From positions 393,813,632 to 393,877,631 of the forward strand of contig CM060900.1 of assembly GCA_030762935.1 (NCBI GenBank): 64,000 nt of DNA. Reading direction: 5' to 3'. This DNA comes from Hymenopus coronatus (lineage: Eukaryota; Arthropoda; Insecta; Mantodea; Hymenopodidae). Numbering within the stretch: the first letter of the stretch is position 1; each line of letters starts with the position of its first letter. The notes under the pieces are model-generated. The model saw only the letters and a program-made list of their open reading frames with translations, was not told where the DNA came from and did not search any database. A program made the position numbers and the translations under genes. This document shows positions 9,860-19,570 of this stretch, piece by piece.

Positions 9860-11165
9860 GGCATGCCCCTTTTTGGGGATGTTAGCAGTTTTTATAGTTT
9901 TCTTCCATGCAATCTGTACACATTTTATGAGTCTTCATCCGGCAAAATCTCAGTATAAATGAATATGCAAATGTTGATGAGACAGAAGACTGCATCATTA
10001 CTGATCTATATGTATCAGGGGATGGAACTGAATAAGGGGTGCGCACCAATCCTTACATTGCCCTACGAAAGCAATTCTTGTTGATACTGGTAAGGAGTTG
10101 ATTTTGAAGTAACTAGCAAATGTTGCCTGCAGTATTTTAAAAGGGAAAATATTGTAGTATAAAATAAGAAAGGAATGGCAGAAGGAGCATGATAGAATCT
10201 ACAGAAAAAATTACAGTGGGAGCAGTGGATGTATGGAAGTAGCAGCGTTGATAAAAATTTCTGATCGCTTTAGTACAATATACGGAAGATTGAGAAAGGT
10301 TGACCAGGCTTATTGTAGACTTGAAAGGCGAAGTGAGTGTTGACGGAAAGCTAAGAGGATGAAAAGACCGACTCATTTATGGCACGTAAAAGAACCTCAA
10401 GCCTGATATAAGAGGCCTCTGAGCAAAATTAAGTGGTCTTTCACACCCAGTATGGAATGGGACGCTGAGAACCATAGCAGTTAAAGAGCGTCCACAAATA
10501 AATCTCCATTTTTACAATAACTAAAATAACAAAATTACAAAGTTGTTATGGTAATGCCATAAGCAGTAACATCTGTAGTAATGAAGAGATGAGGAAGGCT
10601 GTTTGGACTACCTACTTTCGCACCTTTTCATCGGATGATAAACTGTAACATGGTTGGTGTTTTGACACATGGTGTAAATACAAGAAAAAAGATAGTTTTG
10701 GAAAAAATTATGTCCATAAACACTCTCTCCCAGAGGCTGTAATGATTACTATCAAGCCAAAGTTTAGAAGTCTAGCTCACGTTGAACTGCTGAACCCCTG
10801 AGCTGCCGAAGAAGCGTGTACATGGAAAGACAAAATCCCAACGAAATTCTCAACCACTCCATTTGGAAACAAACGGTGTCCCAAGACAACATTTGCTTCT
10901 TCAAATGTGATTCAAATAGCTGCTTTTGATGAATCTATAGTCTATAATGATGGCAACAATGGAATATTGGAGTTGCTAAAGTATTTGGTATTCTCATCAG
11001 GAACTTCATAGTGAAGATTTTGAAGGATATTAATACTGTGCGTATAAGAAAATCAGAGGAAGCGGTGAGAAATATCTCACAATTTGCCTTGCAGATGAAA
11101 AAATGCAAAAGAAAGAAACAAAAAGGTAAAAGAACGTGCAGATGACAACAGTTATGAAGGGTCCT
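9860..11165 (+). pseudogene. Mutator-like transposase-domain pseudogene
   Basis: Blocks in several frames match, in order, a protein family common in insect genomes and usually named Mutator-like transposase domain. They are VSGDGT near 10,015; TGKELILK near 10,090; EWQKEHDRIYRKNYSGSSG and MEVA near 10,180-10,235; FAPFHRM near 10,620, with FSSDDKL in another frame and WCKYKKK just downstream; LPEAVMITIKPKFRSLAHVE near 10,730-10,780; NPNEILNHSIW near 10,830; and INTVRIRKSEEAVRN near 11,030-11,070. Stops and shifts between nearly every block show it is long dead. The family is thought to be a DDE cut-and-paste enzyme. No TIRs were found, so the element's borders are unknown. Confidence 0.8.
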
Positions 11166-11649
11166 TAACCCACGACTTAAAGTGTAAAATTCCGAAATAC
11201 TTAGACAATTTTAAATTTGTTCTTTCTGAAAGTTGAAATTGTGAGGCCTCAGGTACTTATTTTCTCTAAAACCACTGAAGCTATAATAAGGACATCTGGT
11301 ACAAAGTTTGTTAAGCTAGTTACGTTTGAATTATTGCAAGAATATTTTAGTGCTTTGTGTAACTAAGTTTACTCTCACGGTAAGTATTGGCATAAAAGTG
11401 GATATATATAAACAAGCGCGCGCGCTTACATACATCTTAACATCTATAAATGTAAATTAAAAATCCTTGCAGAGATTTTTTATCTGTTTAAGTACCATAC
11501 TTCAACTATCTATTTTGAGTATTTTGGTAGAAAAATGTATCCAAGTTGTACACTACTATTAAAATTAATTTGCTGAATAAGGGTTTAGATATTAAAAAGT
11601 CAACTGTAAAAAGCATTCAATGTAGCCAATGTTATTTACAATAAGCCTA

Positions 11650-11905
11650 GGCCACGCCGTGTCAGAGTGGTTAGATCACTCGCCTCGCACCTAGGCGGCC
11701 CGGGCTCGATCACAAGTGACCGCACGAGGGGTTTGTGGCGGACTAAGTGGCACAGAGGCGGGCTTTATCCGGGTGCTCCGGTTACCCCGCCATCGCATTC
11801 CACCGGTGCTCCATATTCATTACCTACATTATCAGTGACATCGCCTGCGGTGCCATTTGTAGTAAAAGTGGGCGTAAGCACTATTAAAGGAAAACAATAA
11901 GCTTG
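11650..11905 (+). mobile_element. tRNA-derived SINE, family 1, near full length
   Basis: The head GCCGTGTCAGAGTGGTTAGA (A box) is followed by GGCTCGATCAC (B box). The body has GGTTTGTGGCGGACTAAGTG and TTATCCGGGTGCTCCGGTTA. The 3' module TCGCCTGCGGTGCCATTTGT precedes AGTAAAAGTGGGCGTAAGCA. This is the best-preserved copy for defining the family. The 77-aa ORF through it is an accident of its GC-rich body. Confidence 0.85.
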
Positions 11906-12690
11906 CAAAATTTCAAGTTTATATCATAATTACAAGTACATGATGTAAATATATGTTAGCCTAAGTCTCCCTTTAAAAGCGTCTAACGCCTTCTATCTAA
12001 TTAATACGAATTTCAGTATAATTGATAGAAGATGCCGTTATTATACACAAATATATGCCAGCAGAAATAGCGAAATATAATTACTGTTTCTACTCTGTTC
12101 CTCGACATCGGACGAAAGCTAAATCATGCTTTATTACAGAATCCAAGATGGCTGTAATTGTCAGCGATTGAAATTCGTTTACCAATTCCGCCTAACTACA
12201 TTGGTTACCACAGTGCCAATGTTTAGGATTAATGCCTCGTGTTGACAGTATCCCAAACTGGCCTTCATCACCCGCTCGCTGAACAGAGCAGAATTATTAC
12301 TACAAGCCTCATTTCATTCCATGAACTCTTCTATTACCAACACTACAGAAGCAATTGTCGTTAGTTAATAAGAAATTAGCTCTGGAGTAATGCAAATGAC
12401 AAAATGTTTTATAGCAAGTGATCTGAACTTTCTTACTTTACTTTTGTATCACATTTCACTTGTGAAGGTGATGCAATGATGACATTTGAAAAAAATTGAG
12501 AAAGATTAAAAAAATATATTCAACAGAATAATTGTAATTTAACAGAAATTATGTCATAAAGGTACTATAAAACAGTATTAAATAATTATATTTTTAACAG
12601 AATAACTCTAATTCAACAGAAATTATTTACTCAATAGTAGTTTGTAAGTATGTTGCTTAGAAGCATTATTTTTCAATTAAAAAAAAAATT
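11905..12690. other. Gene-free stretch
   Basis: AT-rich DNA without recognisable genes. Near 12,520 and 12,600 a short phrase (AACAGAATAATTGTAATTTA and a close variant, each followed by ACAGAAATTAT) occurs twice about 80 bp apart. This is a small imperfect direct repeat. Confidence 0.5.
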
Positions 12691-12975
12691 AATGACGATG
12701 CTAATTGCCAGGGTTATTTCAGGGCGCCAGTGTCTGAATTTTGTCTCACAGGAGATTTTTTTTACATGCTAGTAATTCTGCTGCCATAGGTGTGTCCCGT
12801 TTAAGCACCCAAAATCATCGGTCTTCACCGGGGATTTTAACCCGCGAACAGTTTTCCAGTTTAATAAGAAATATAAATATTAATTTCCGTTTAAAAACTT
12901 ATGAACATTTTATGATGAAAAGTATTTTTCATGTAATAGCTTAAATTTTTGTTTTTCAAATTGCATAGTACAAGA
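12690..12975 (-). mobile_element. SINE, family 3, minus strand (second copy)
   Basis: On the minus strand this copy reads GGCAGCAGAATTACTAGCAT, CTCCTGTGAGACAAAATTCA and CCCTGAAATAACCCTGGCAA. It is collinear with the copy at 8,155-8,435 over about 280 bases. Divergence is high, so both are old. Confidence 0.6.
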
Positions 12976-13214
12976 ATAATTTATGTGGTAATATATGAAA
13001 GCCGCTTTAGGAATTAAAGCGAAAAAGGCATATCTAGGGAAATTAATTCGGTCTAGAAACGTTTAATTGGTAGTTAAAGTGCGCCAAGTAGGAAAAACTA
13101 AATATTTTTAATCCAAACTGGTGAAGCTTTTATCAGCTTCACTAGTTAAAGCGCCATGAAATATGGTAAGAAATTTAAACCACTTGTTATAAAACATTTT
13201 TATCATTTATGAAG

Positions 13215-13260
13215 AAAGTTCTATAAATCGGAGCCGCTGATACAATCCTGGCAATTGACA
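13215..13260 (+). mobile_element. SINE family 3 end fragment
   Basis: GGAGCCGCTGATACAATCCT followed by GGCAATTGACA matches the 3' end of family 3, in the opposite orientation to the copies at 8.2 and 12.7 kb. Confidence 0.45.
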
Positions 13261-13731
13261 GATTCATATAGATAGGCATGCACCTGCACATTTGTAGCTT
13301 CAGTTAACCTTTTTTACTTATGAGTCCCACTTGTTTTAAACGTAACAATATAAAAAAGGTTCACATTTCAGTAAGAAGTTTCCAACCACTTGCTATAAAG
13401 CACTTTGTCATTTGCCTCCAAATATTCGAAAGAATATATTAATAATGAATTAATACTTTTGGTGGAATCAATAACAATAAACAAACAAACCAAAATACAC
13501 TTGACGAGTTTAAAATATTTGACGCTAGTGGTTATAAAATACATAGATAATCTAGTAATGAAACGTATAGCTTAATACATATACGAGAGCAATTTAGTAA
13601 TTTGTGTTTATTTTCCGTACATAGGAGCAATAAAGTGCGTGAGGTACGAAAAATGTTTAAGGTAGCCCATGAGATTGACTATCCGTTTCTCTGAAAGCCG
13701 TAGAGAGCTGTGACTGAATTATCGTGCAAAG

Positions 13732-13733
<2 letters not shown>

Positions 13734-13822
<89 letters not shown>
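13734..13822. repeat. (AG)n microsatellite
   Basis: About 89 bp of uninterrupted AG repeats. It creates a false ORF with an Arg-Glu tract on the plus strand. Confidence 0.95.
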
Positions 13823-13823
<1 letters not shown>

Positions 13824-13824
13824 A

Positions 13825-14930
13825 TGCAGTAAACATGGAGAAAAGTCGAACGAACGTAATTTGTCTCTCCTATGAAAATCTAAATTCAGCAGTGATTACA
13901 CTCGACAAACATCAACCGAACAAGGAGTGTATTTTACCTGACAGTAATAGGAACTTGGCCCCTGCACAAGAAAAGAAACGAAACACAAACACAGCTTTGC
14001 AAGAAGACAGTTTCTATTAGGTCTGACTAAAAGCGGTAGAGCACGAAATAAGAAAACGACTTCAAACTCCCCAGAAAAGACATAAAACCATCTGCAGTAA
14101 CTGCAGGTAGATTTCAATACTTGTTGGGAACTGTAGCAGGAACTGTGACAGCAATGGGAACAAGTTGATGATTCTATGAGATAAGCTAATTCTGTTTCTG
14201 TGTTTAAAATAATGATCACTACAGAGAAAAAGGATTTCATGGCGGAGGTATTTTAAAATTTTCACCTTAGTCATTTGTTTGTATCATAATGATTTCTTAT
14301 CGGGGTGTCAGCCAGTGCCGGGAAAGTTTCAAGTCCTTGTTTGTACTTTTAATTCTTGGTTTACATCTTATATGTTGTGGTTTATAACAGTAAAGTCATA
14401 ACAGCTGAACTATTTTCACGTTTACTAATGTTTAGTTTAGCATATCTACCTTCAAGATGGGGAATGTAAGTTGGGGTCATATACAACCTATAGACATTAT
14501 ACCTATGTGATTCTGGAAAAACTGGGTCCAACAGTTAAGGAACAGTTAGCTCAGTATATCACACAGTGATCTATTTTTAGACTCAACTGCTTTAATATTG
14601 TTACTAATAATGAATAACTCATTTTGAACAGCATTTATAAATTATAAATCTACATTACTTATTGCAATCGGAATTTTTTATTTGTGAATATAAAAAATAG
14701 GATTTTTCCTAGATTTTAAAATGAGACCACAATTGCCACAAATGCAGCTGATTCTATTTATATGTGTACTATCTATGTTTATTAATTACGTTTTAGGGTC
14801 GGTTAACTCTGGGTTTCTAGGAAAAGGTTTACACAATAATACTGCAAGTAAGAATTTTACCATAGTTGATATATGTTGTTGTTTAGCAGTGCAAGGACAG
14901 ACGATCTGATTTTAGGTCACTGGGAGCAGA
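13825..14930. other. Gene-free stretch
   Basis: Several ORFs of 60-115 codons overlap here on both strands, but none shows a recognised domain and they conflict with one another. Nothing else is supported. Confidence 0.5.
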
Positions 14931-14937
14931 CAATATC

Positions 14938-15960
14938 GTGTGCAGATACAGTTGGAAGAATAGCAATGCGATAATTGCAGCTGAGTTGGAGAGTGAGGTT
15001 TACTATATTCAGTGTGGAGCACTAATTGAAGAAATGATTGATGAAGACCATGAAAATGCAGATGTGGTTGTTCCTCCCGATACTAATAGTTTGACAAATG
15101 AAGATGAGGCAGATGATGGAGTAGAATGCTCTCGATATTACTGTGTTGCTGGAGGTTCATTTTCAAAGTGCTGAAAATAAATCTGGGGGCACTGTGGATA
15201 ATGAAGTAATAGGCGCAGGACTTATGTAACTCAAGAAAAGAGAAGAAACTTTGCAACTAGGAGTCAACATACAGATAATGAAACCGACATATATAGGAAC
15301 CCTTAAATGTGAATTGTCAGCTTATTAACCTCTAGAAGAAATGAAATGAACAAATAAGGAAATAAATACGTGAGGTCACGCCATTTGAAGTTGGAGAACA
15401 TTTTTGATTTGCTATAATGTGTTTGATCACATTGTGAGAGAATCAGTGTGACGCATTTTAATGCGTAACTAATGATGTAATGCGTGATTTAATAAAAAAA
15501 AACAATAAAAGGCGCATCTCTAAACTTTGAATGTATGAATATTCATCCTATAAACATTGCAAGCAGAGATCTAAATAATTTCCTGGTAAAGAACCATAAA
15601 ATCAGGCAATTTAGTGTTAGGAGAAGAGGGTCCTTTATCTCCATTAAGGATTCACATGTATAAAAAAAGGTCAGAATTGCCAAAATTTACAAATATGAAA
15701 TTCAGTGTTATTAAACAAAATAGACAGTAAAATGTAGTTCTTATAACTGTTGCAGCTCTTAAACTACTTCGTATGGAGATTTAAATGTCTACCTGTGAGC
15801 CTAGCATCCCATAAAATTATAGTGAGGCTATAAACTTTGCCAATATAAAAGTGAAAAGACCGTCCAAGGAGATTACAGAAATTTTCAAGTACTGTATTAG
15901 CTACAGAGGAATGAAAAATGATGGAGGAGGGTCTGTATATGTACTAAATGCCTTTCAACA
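14938..15960 (+). pseudogene. piggyBac-like transposase pseudogene
   Basis: An open segment ending at 15,174 reads DVVVPPDTNSLTNEDEADDG. This matches the acidic N-terminal signature of insect piggyBac-like proteins (family xxPPxxxxLTDEDSxDED). Near 15,375 TPFEVGEHF, then in a shifted frame NVFDHIVRESV near 15,417, match the start of the transposase domain (family TPFELFExFFDDEVFxxIVxES). KNDGGGSVYVLNAF near 15,920 may be a later block. The catalytic Asp motifs could not be placed. The family cuts and pastes at TTAA; no TIRs or TTAA ends were identified. Confidence 0.65.
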
Positions 15961-16523
15961 GCATAAAGTAAAAAAAAAAATTATATTTTAATCCTCTTTC
16001 TTACCATACTGAGATTGTTTCTCAATAAAGTCTCCATCGATATGCATCCACTTGAATCAGCGAGTTTGAAGCGGTTTCTTAATACCGAAAAAATAAACAC
16101 CCTTCCATTATGGTAATTTTGCTTCTGAACCACAGTATTAAGTGAAAATAATATACCAGGTCGTCCAATAGCGTCATATTCCTCGTTTGCTGACAACCCG
16201 TTGTGAGATAAAAGAGTTCCAGTATTCAGCGGGGCAATTGGAAGAAAACACCGATTATTTAGTGGCGTGTGAGCAAATAGCGCGAGCGACCTTTGTTGCA
16301 CACCTCTTGCTTATTAAAAAAAACGGTGAGGGAATTGCGCTTATCGAGATAAAGACTTTACACCAGCGTCCGTAATGATATCATCCCATCATCGGGGCCA
16401 TCGTCGATACTGCCCATCATCACTCCCTCCTGAGACTCGAGAGGGCCGATATCTTCTCTGCAGCTACGGCACCACCTACCGGCGGATCTGGCAGCAGCGG
16501 CAGGAGCCACGGCAGCATTTCCC

Positions 16524-16650
16524 CAGCGGCAACGCAGTGGGCATTCGTCCCTCTATTAGCTTGCAGCTCCGACGTCTGCGGGTGCTCGGCTTCTATACAG
16601 CGGCAACGCAGTGGGCTCTGACCCCCTATTAGCTTGCCGTTCCGCCGCCA
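16524..16650 (+). repeat. 74-bp tandem repeat in the LINE 5' UTR
   Basis: CAGCGGCAACGCAGTGGGC occurs at 16,524 and again at 16,598, followed both times by a segment ending CTATTAGCTTGC. This gives about 1.7 copies of a 74-bp unit. Repeated 5' UTR units act as internal promoters in several LINEs. That role is inferred here. Confidence 0.7.
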
Positions 16651-16806
16651 GTGTGCGAGCGGCCCCACAGACAGCTTGCTGTCATTTTGTAAAGAGCAGG
16701 AACACCCCTACTTTCCTACTCCTCTTCTACTGTCATCTTTCTTTTCATTGACCTGACTAGACCGACAGACAACGCAAACAGCGGGTCCGTAAGGCCAGAG
16801 CCAAGG

Positions 16807-17488
16807 GTGAAGGCCATTGGCCTGAAACCTCGAGCCGATATGGCTCGCACAGGCGCCTCCTCTAAGGAGGTCCGGTCCTCTGCGGACAGCCGTAGGGCAA
16901 CCGCACCGACACTGACTAGTGACGACGGGCAACAGCCAAGCACCAGCATCAGTCTACCTATTCCCTCACCAGAGACGGCCGAACCTTCGCGCAAGCGAAG
17001 CAGGACGTCTATTGGCGGCAGCAACAGGCGCAAGCCATCTTCGCCTCACCGCCTCGTAGCGGTTGAGAGTGTTCAAACCAAAAAAGAAGTCCAGGAGGAG
17101 AGGAAAGAAGAACCGTCGGGCGCCCGGCCAGTCGGGCTAATCAGAGGCTGCCACCTCTGTGAGACCCGAGGCCACGCCCCCAGCACTTCAGCAGCTACCA
17201 GTGGCGGAAGCTCCAGTAGCGGCCGCCACAGTGCCGACTCCAGTAGCGGAGGCTCCCGCTGCACCTACCACCACAGCGGCTTCCTCGGCCTTTACAGCGG
17301 CCATCCCACAGGCGGACCTGGATGAACTTCAGGACCTATGCCTGTGGTTCGGTGACCTCCTAAGTAAGGTCCTACCTGTAGTGCGAAACTTCAAGTTAAA
17401 GTACAGTGACCCCAGACTCTCCCCCCTCCAGAAACACACCCTGTTCCTCCAAACCTTGGAGCAGTTGTACCCGGGTTCCGCTAAGTAA
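16807..17488 (+). pseudogene. LINE ORF1 (gag-like), probably frameshifted
   Basis: One frame is open from 16,807 to 17,325 and a second from 17,159 to 17,488. The first gives a basic, Ser/Pro/Arg-rich protein (for example SRKRSRTSIGGSNRRKPSSP). The second gives an Ala/Pro-rich linker and a hydrophobic C-terminus, LDELQDLCLWFGDLLSKVLP. Both fit a single ORF1 interrupted by a frameshift in the overlap. I see no clear CCHC knuckles. ORF1 proteins bind the element RNA. The stop TAA at 17,486-17,488 shares its last base with the ORF2 ATG. Confidence 0.6.
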
Positions 17489-18834
17489 TGGCCTCTAGAT
17501 TCGTTCGGAGACCATTGCGACTCGCGTACTGGAACGCGAACGGCATCCGGTGGCAACGCCCAGGCGTCATTGAGTTTGTACAATCGTACGGAATTGACAT
17601 CCTGATGGTTTGCGAAACCCATCTGGATGCTGTTACTGACTTCTCGCTGCCTAGTTACGTCACCCATCAGTCCGATCGGGTCGGCCGACAGGGTGGCGGT
17701 ACAGCTATCTTCATTAAGAACCACATAACCCATACTCCTGTCCAACTCCCAGCACTACAGCACGTGGAGGCCTGTGCAATCCGGCTTGCCGTCGCCGGGC
17801 TAGACGCGCTGCTGATAGCTGCATATGACCCACCAAACCACCGCTTCCATGAAGCGGACTACACCACCCTACTCAACCTTCACCCAGTGGTATGCATCGC
17901 AGGAGATCTCAACGCGAAACATGCCCTCTGGCACAGCCGCACCAACAACCCCCGAGGCCGCGGGCTCTACCGCCTCATCAGCGGCAACCCCGCCCTCGTC
18001 GCGCACGGACCGAGAGGACCTACGTGTCATCCGGCTCGCGGTAGACCGGATTTTCTTGACATCATAATCACCAAGAACACACCATTTCATCTAGACCTCT
18101 CGGCGGTCAACGAGTTGGACTCCGTCCATGACCCTGTCGTGGTGGATACAACCGAGACCGTATCAGCTCTGGTAACACCAGACTGGATAAATGAGATCGA
18201 CTGGGACGCAGCCGTCCTAGACCTAAACCAAACCGTGGACCCGCGACCGCGCATCGATTCCATCGAAGCGCTGGAAGCGGCAGCCACGGCCTTCTCCCGC
18301 CAACTCCTGAATGTGGTACGCGCGCATACCTACCGCATCCCATCTAACAAACCTAACCCGAGAACCATACCGAATGAACTCCGTCAGCTGCTAAAAGCCA
18401 AGGCAACCGTACGGAAGCTATGGCAGCGCTTCCGCCATCCCAGGATCCAAGCAGTGTACCAGCGGTTCAAATCCCTGGCAAGGCGCCTGCTTCGCGCGCA
18501 CCGCAAAGCGGCCTGGGAACACACAATGGCACATATAAACCTGGAAGAGAAACAACCCTGGAGGATCATCCGATCCCTCAGGAAAGACAAAAGTCAGTTT
18601 CAGCATCCCATCCATGGCACCCGTGGGAGACTCTCTTTTGAGCCCCAGGATAAAGCCACGGATTTCGCAGATTATCTGGAGTCCCAGTTCGAACCCCGCG
18701 AAGACCCCCAGGACGAGGACTTTACTGAGCTCGTGGAAGCGACAGTAGACTACCTCTATGAGGAGCCCCCGCCGCCCCATGAGGAGATCCGCATTCCTTT
18801 AGTCACCCCGAAAGAGGTCATTCATTACTTCTGA
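17488..18834 (+). pseudogene. LINE ORF2 N-terminal part: AP-like endonuclease
   Basis: A 448-codon open frame starts at the ATG overlapping the ORF1 stop. The endonuclease occupies about residues 10-220: AYWNANGI (14-20 region), CETHL, GGGTAIFIKN, AAYDPPN, GDLNAKHALW and DFLDIIITKN. The final catalytic block should read SDHxPV but reads SVHDPVVV, with Val encoded at 18,124-18,126 in place of the catalytic Asp. The remaining about 220 residues are the linker before the reverse transcriptase. The frame stops at 18,832, where the family normally continues. In the family this nuclease nicks target DNA to prime reverse transcription. This copy should be inactive. Confidence 0.85.
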
Positions 18835-18869
18835 GGCCAAAACACTCGGAAGACCGTCAGCTGAAGCGC

Positions 18870-19085
18870 ACAGTACATAGTCTAAACACTTTTTTTGGAC
18901 TCAGGTACCTAAAAATATTAATTTATGCTGGAACCTCGACAACGATTTTTTGGGCAGCATATAATACCCTTTCTACCTATGTACATGGTATGCTTCGAAA
19001 ATGTAAAAAGAGAATAGCTAACTCAACGTTAAATATTGGAGATATCTCGGAATTGGTTAGCTCTATAAAAAAAAAAAAAAAAAAG
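18870..19085 (+). other. AT-rich segment ending in A17
   Basis: It follows the truncated LINE and ends with 17 consecutive A at 19,068-19,084. It may be the LINE's own 3' end after an internal deletion, or the tail of an unrelated insertion. No protein similarity was recognised. Confidence 0.35.
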
Positions 19086-19089
19086 TCAA

Positions 19090-19520
19090 AATTTTTGTAA
19101 ATATCACCTCTAACCTACAGGAGCAAACAAACAATGCTAATAAAGAGGGAAGCACTTTCCTGATAAAGTTATTGTTAAATTTTGTAGTAAGAAGTTCCTC
19201 AGTGCCTGGCGTTTCTTATTAATAGTACCTTAAGGTTAATACTAGCACTAGAAAGTTATTCTTTCTAATTTCTAAGAGAAATGCGTGTATTGTGTGTGTA
19301 TGTGTGTGTGCGTGCGCCCCCCCCCAGTAAATCTAGTTTTTCACTCTGCAATATTATTATTTTTTTGTTAGTCTTTCATTTCCCATTAGAGTAATCGCTA
19401 AATCTGGGCAAAAAAATAATCTATAAAACATATTTACTGAGGAAAGTGCCTTCTTTTCAATACACAGGTTTCAGTGCAAAGGAATGGAATAGGGTAAGAC
19501 AAACAATGTCCAGAATAGTT

Positions 19521-19570
<50 letters not shown>

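Larger units (their letters stand above)
16376..18870 (+). mobile_element. GC-rich LINE with 5' region, ORF1 and truncated ORF2
   Basis: GC content jumps at about 16,376 and drops again near 18,870. The order is a 5' UTR with a tandem repeat, ORF1 (about 16,807-17,488), then ORF2 from 17,488 carrying an AP-endonuclease domain. The reverse transcriptase part of ORF2 is absent. LINE copies normally lose their 5' end, so keeping the 5' end and losing the 3' end points to a later deletion or rearrangement. An A17 run at 19,068-19,084 could be the original tail if the loss was internal. The layout fits the Jockey/I/R1 group; the clade is unresolved. Confidence 0.8.

Noticed and set aside
13724..14020. 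Arg/Glu repeat ORF and the opposed 114-codon ORF
   Set aside because: Created by an (AG)n microsatellite and AT-rich flanks, with no domain on either strand.
15981..16301. 106-codon minus-strand ORF
   Set aside because: No recognisable domain, and it lies between a piggyBac remnant and a LINE. It could be part of an unknown element, but nothing supports that.
17329..18780. Several minus-strand ORFs opposite LINE ORF2
   Set aside because: Shadows of a GC-rich coding region whose endonuclease motifs are clearly on the plus strand.
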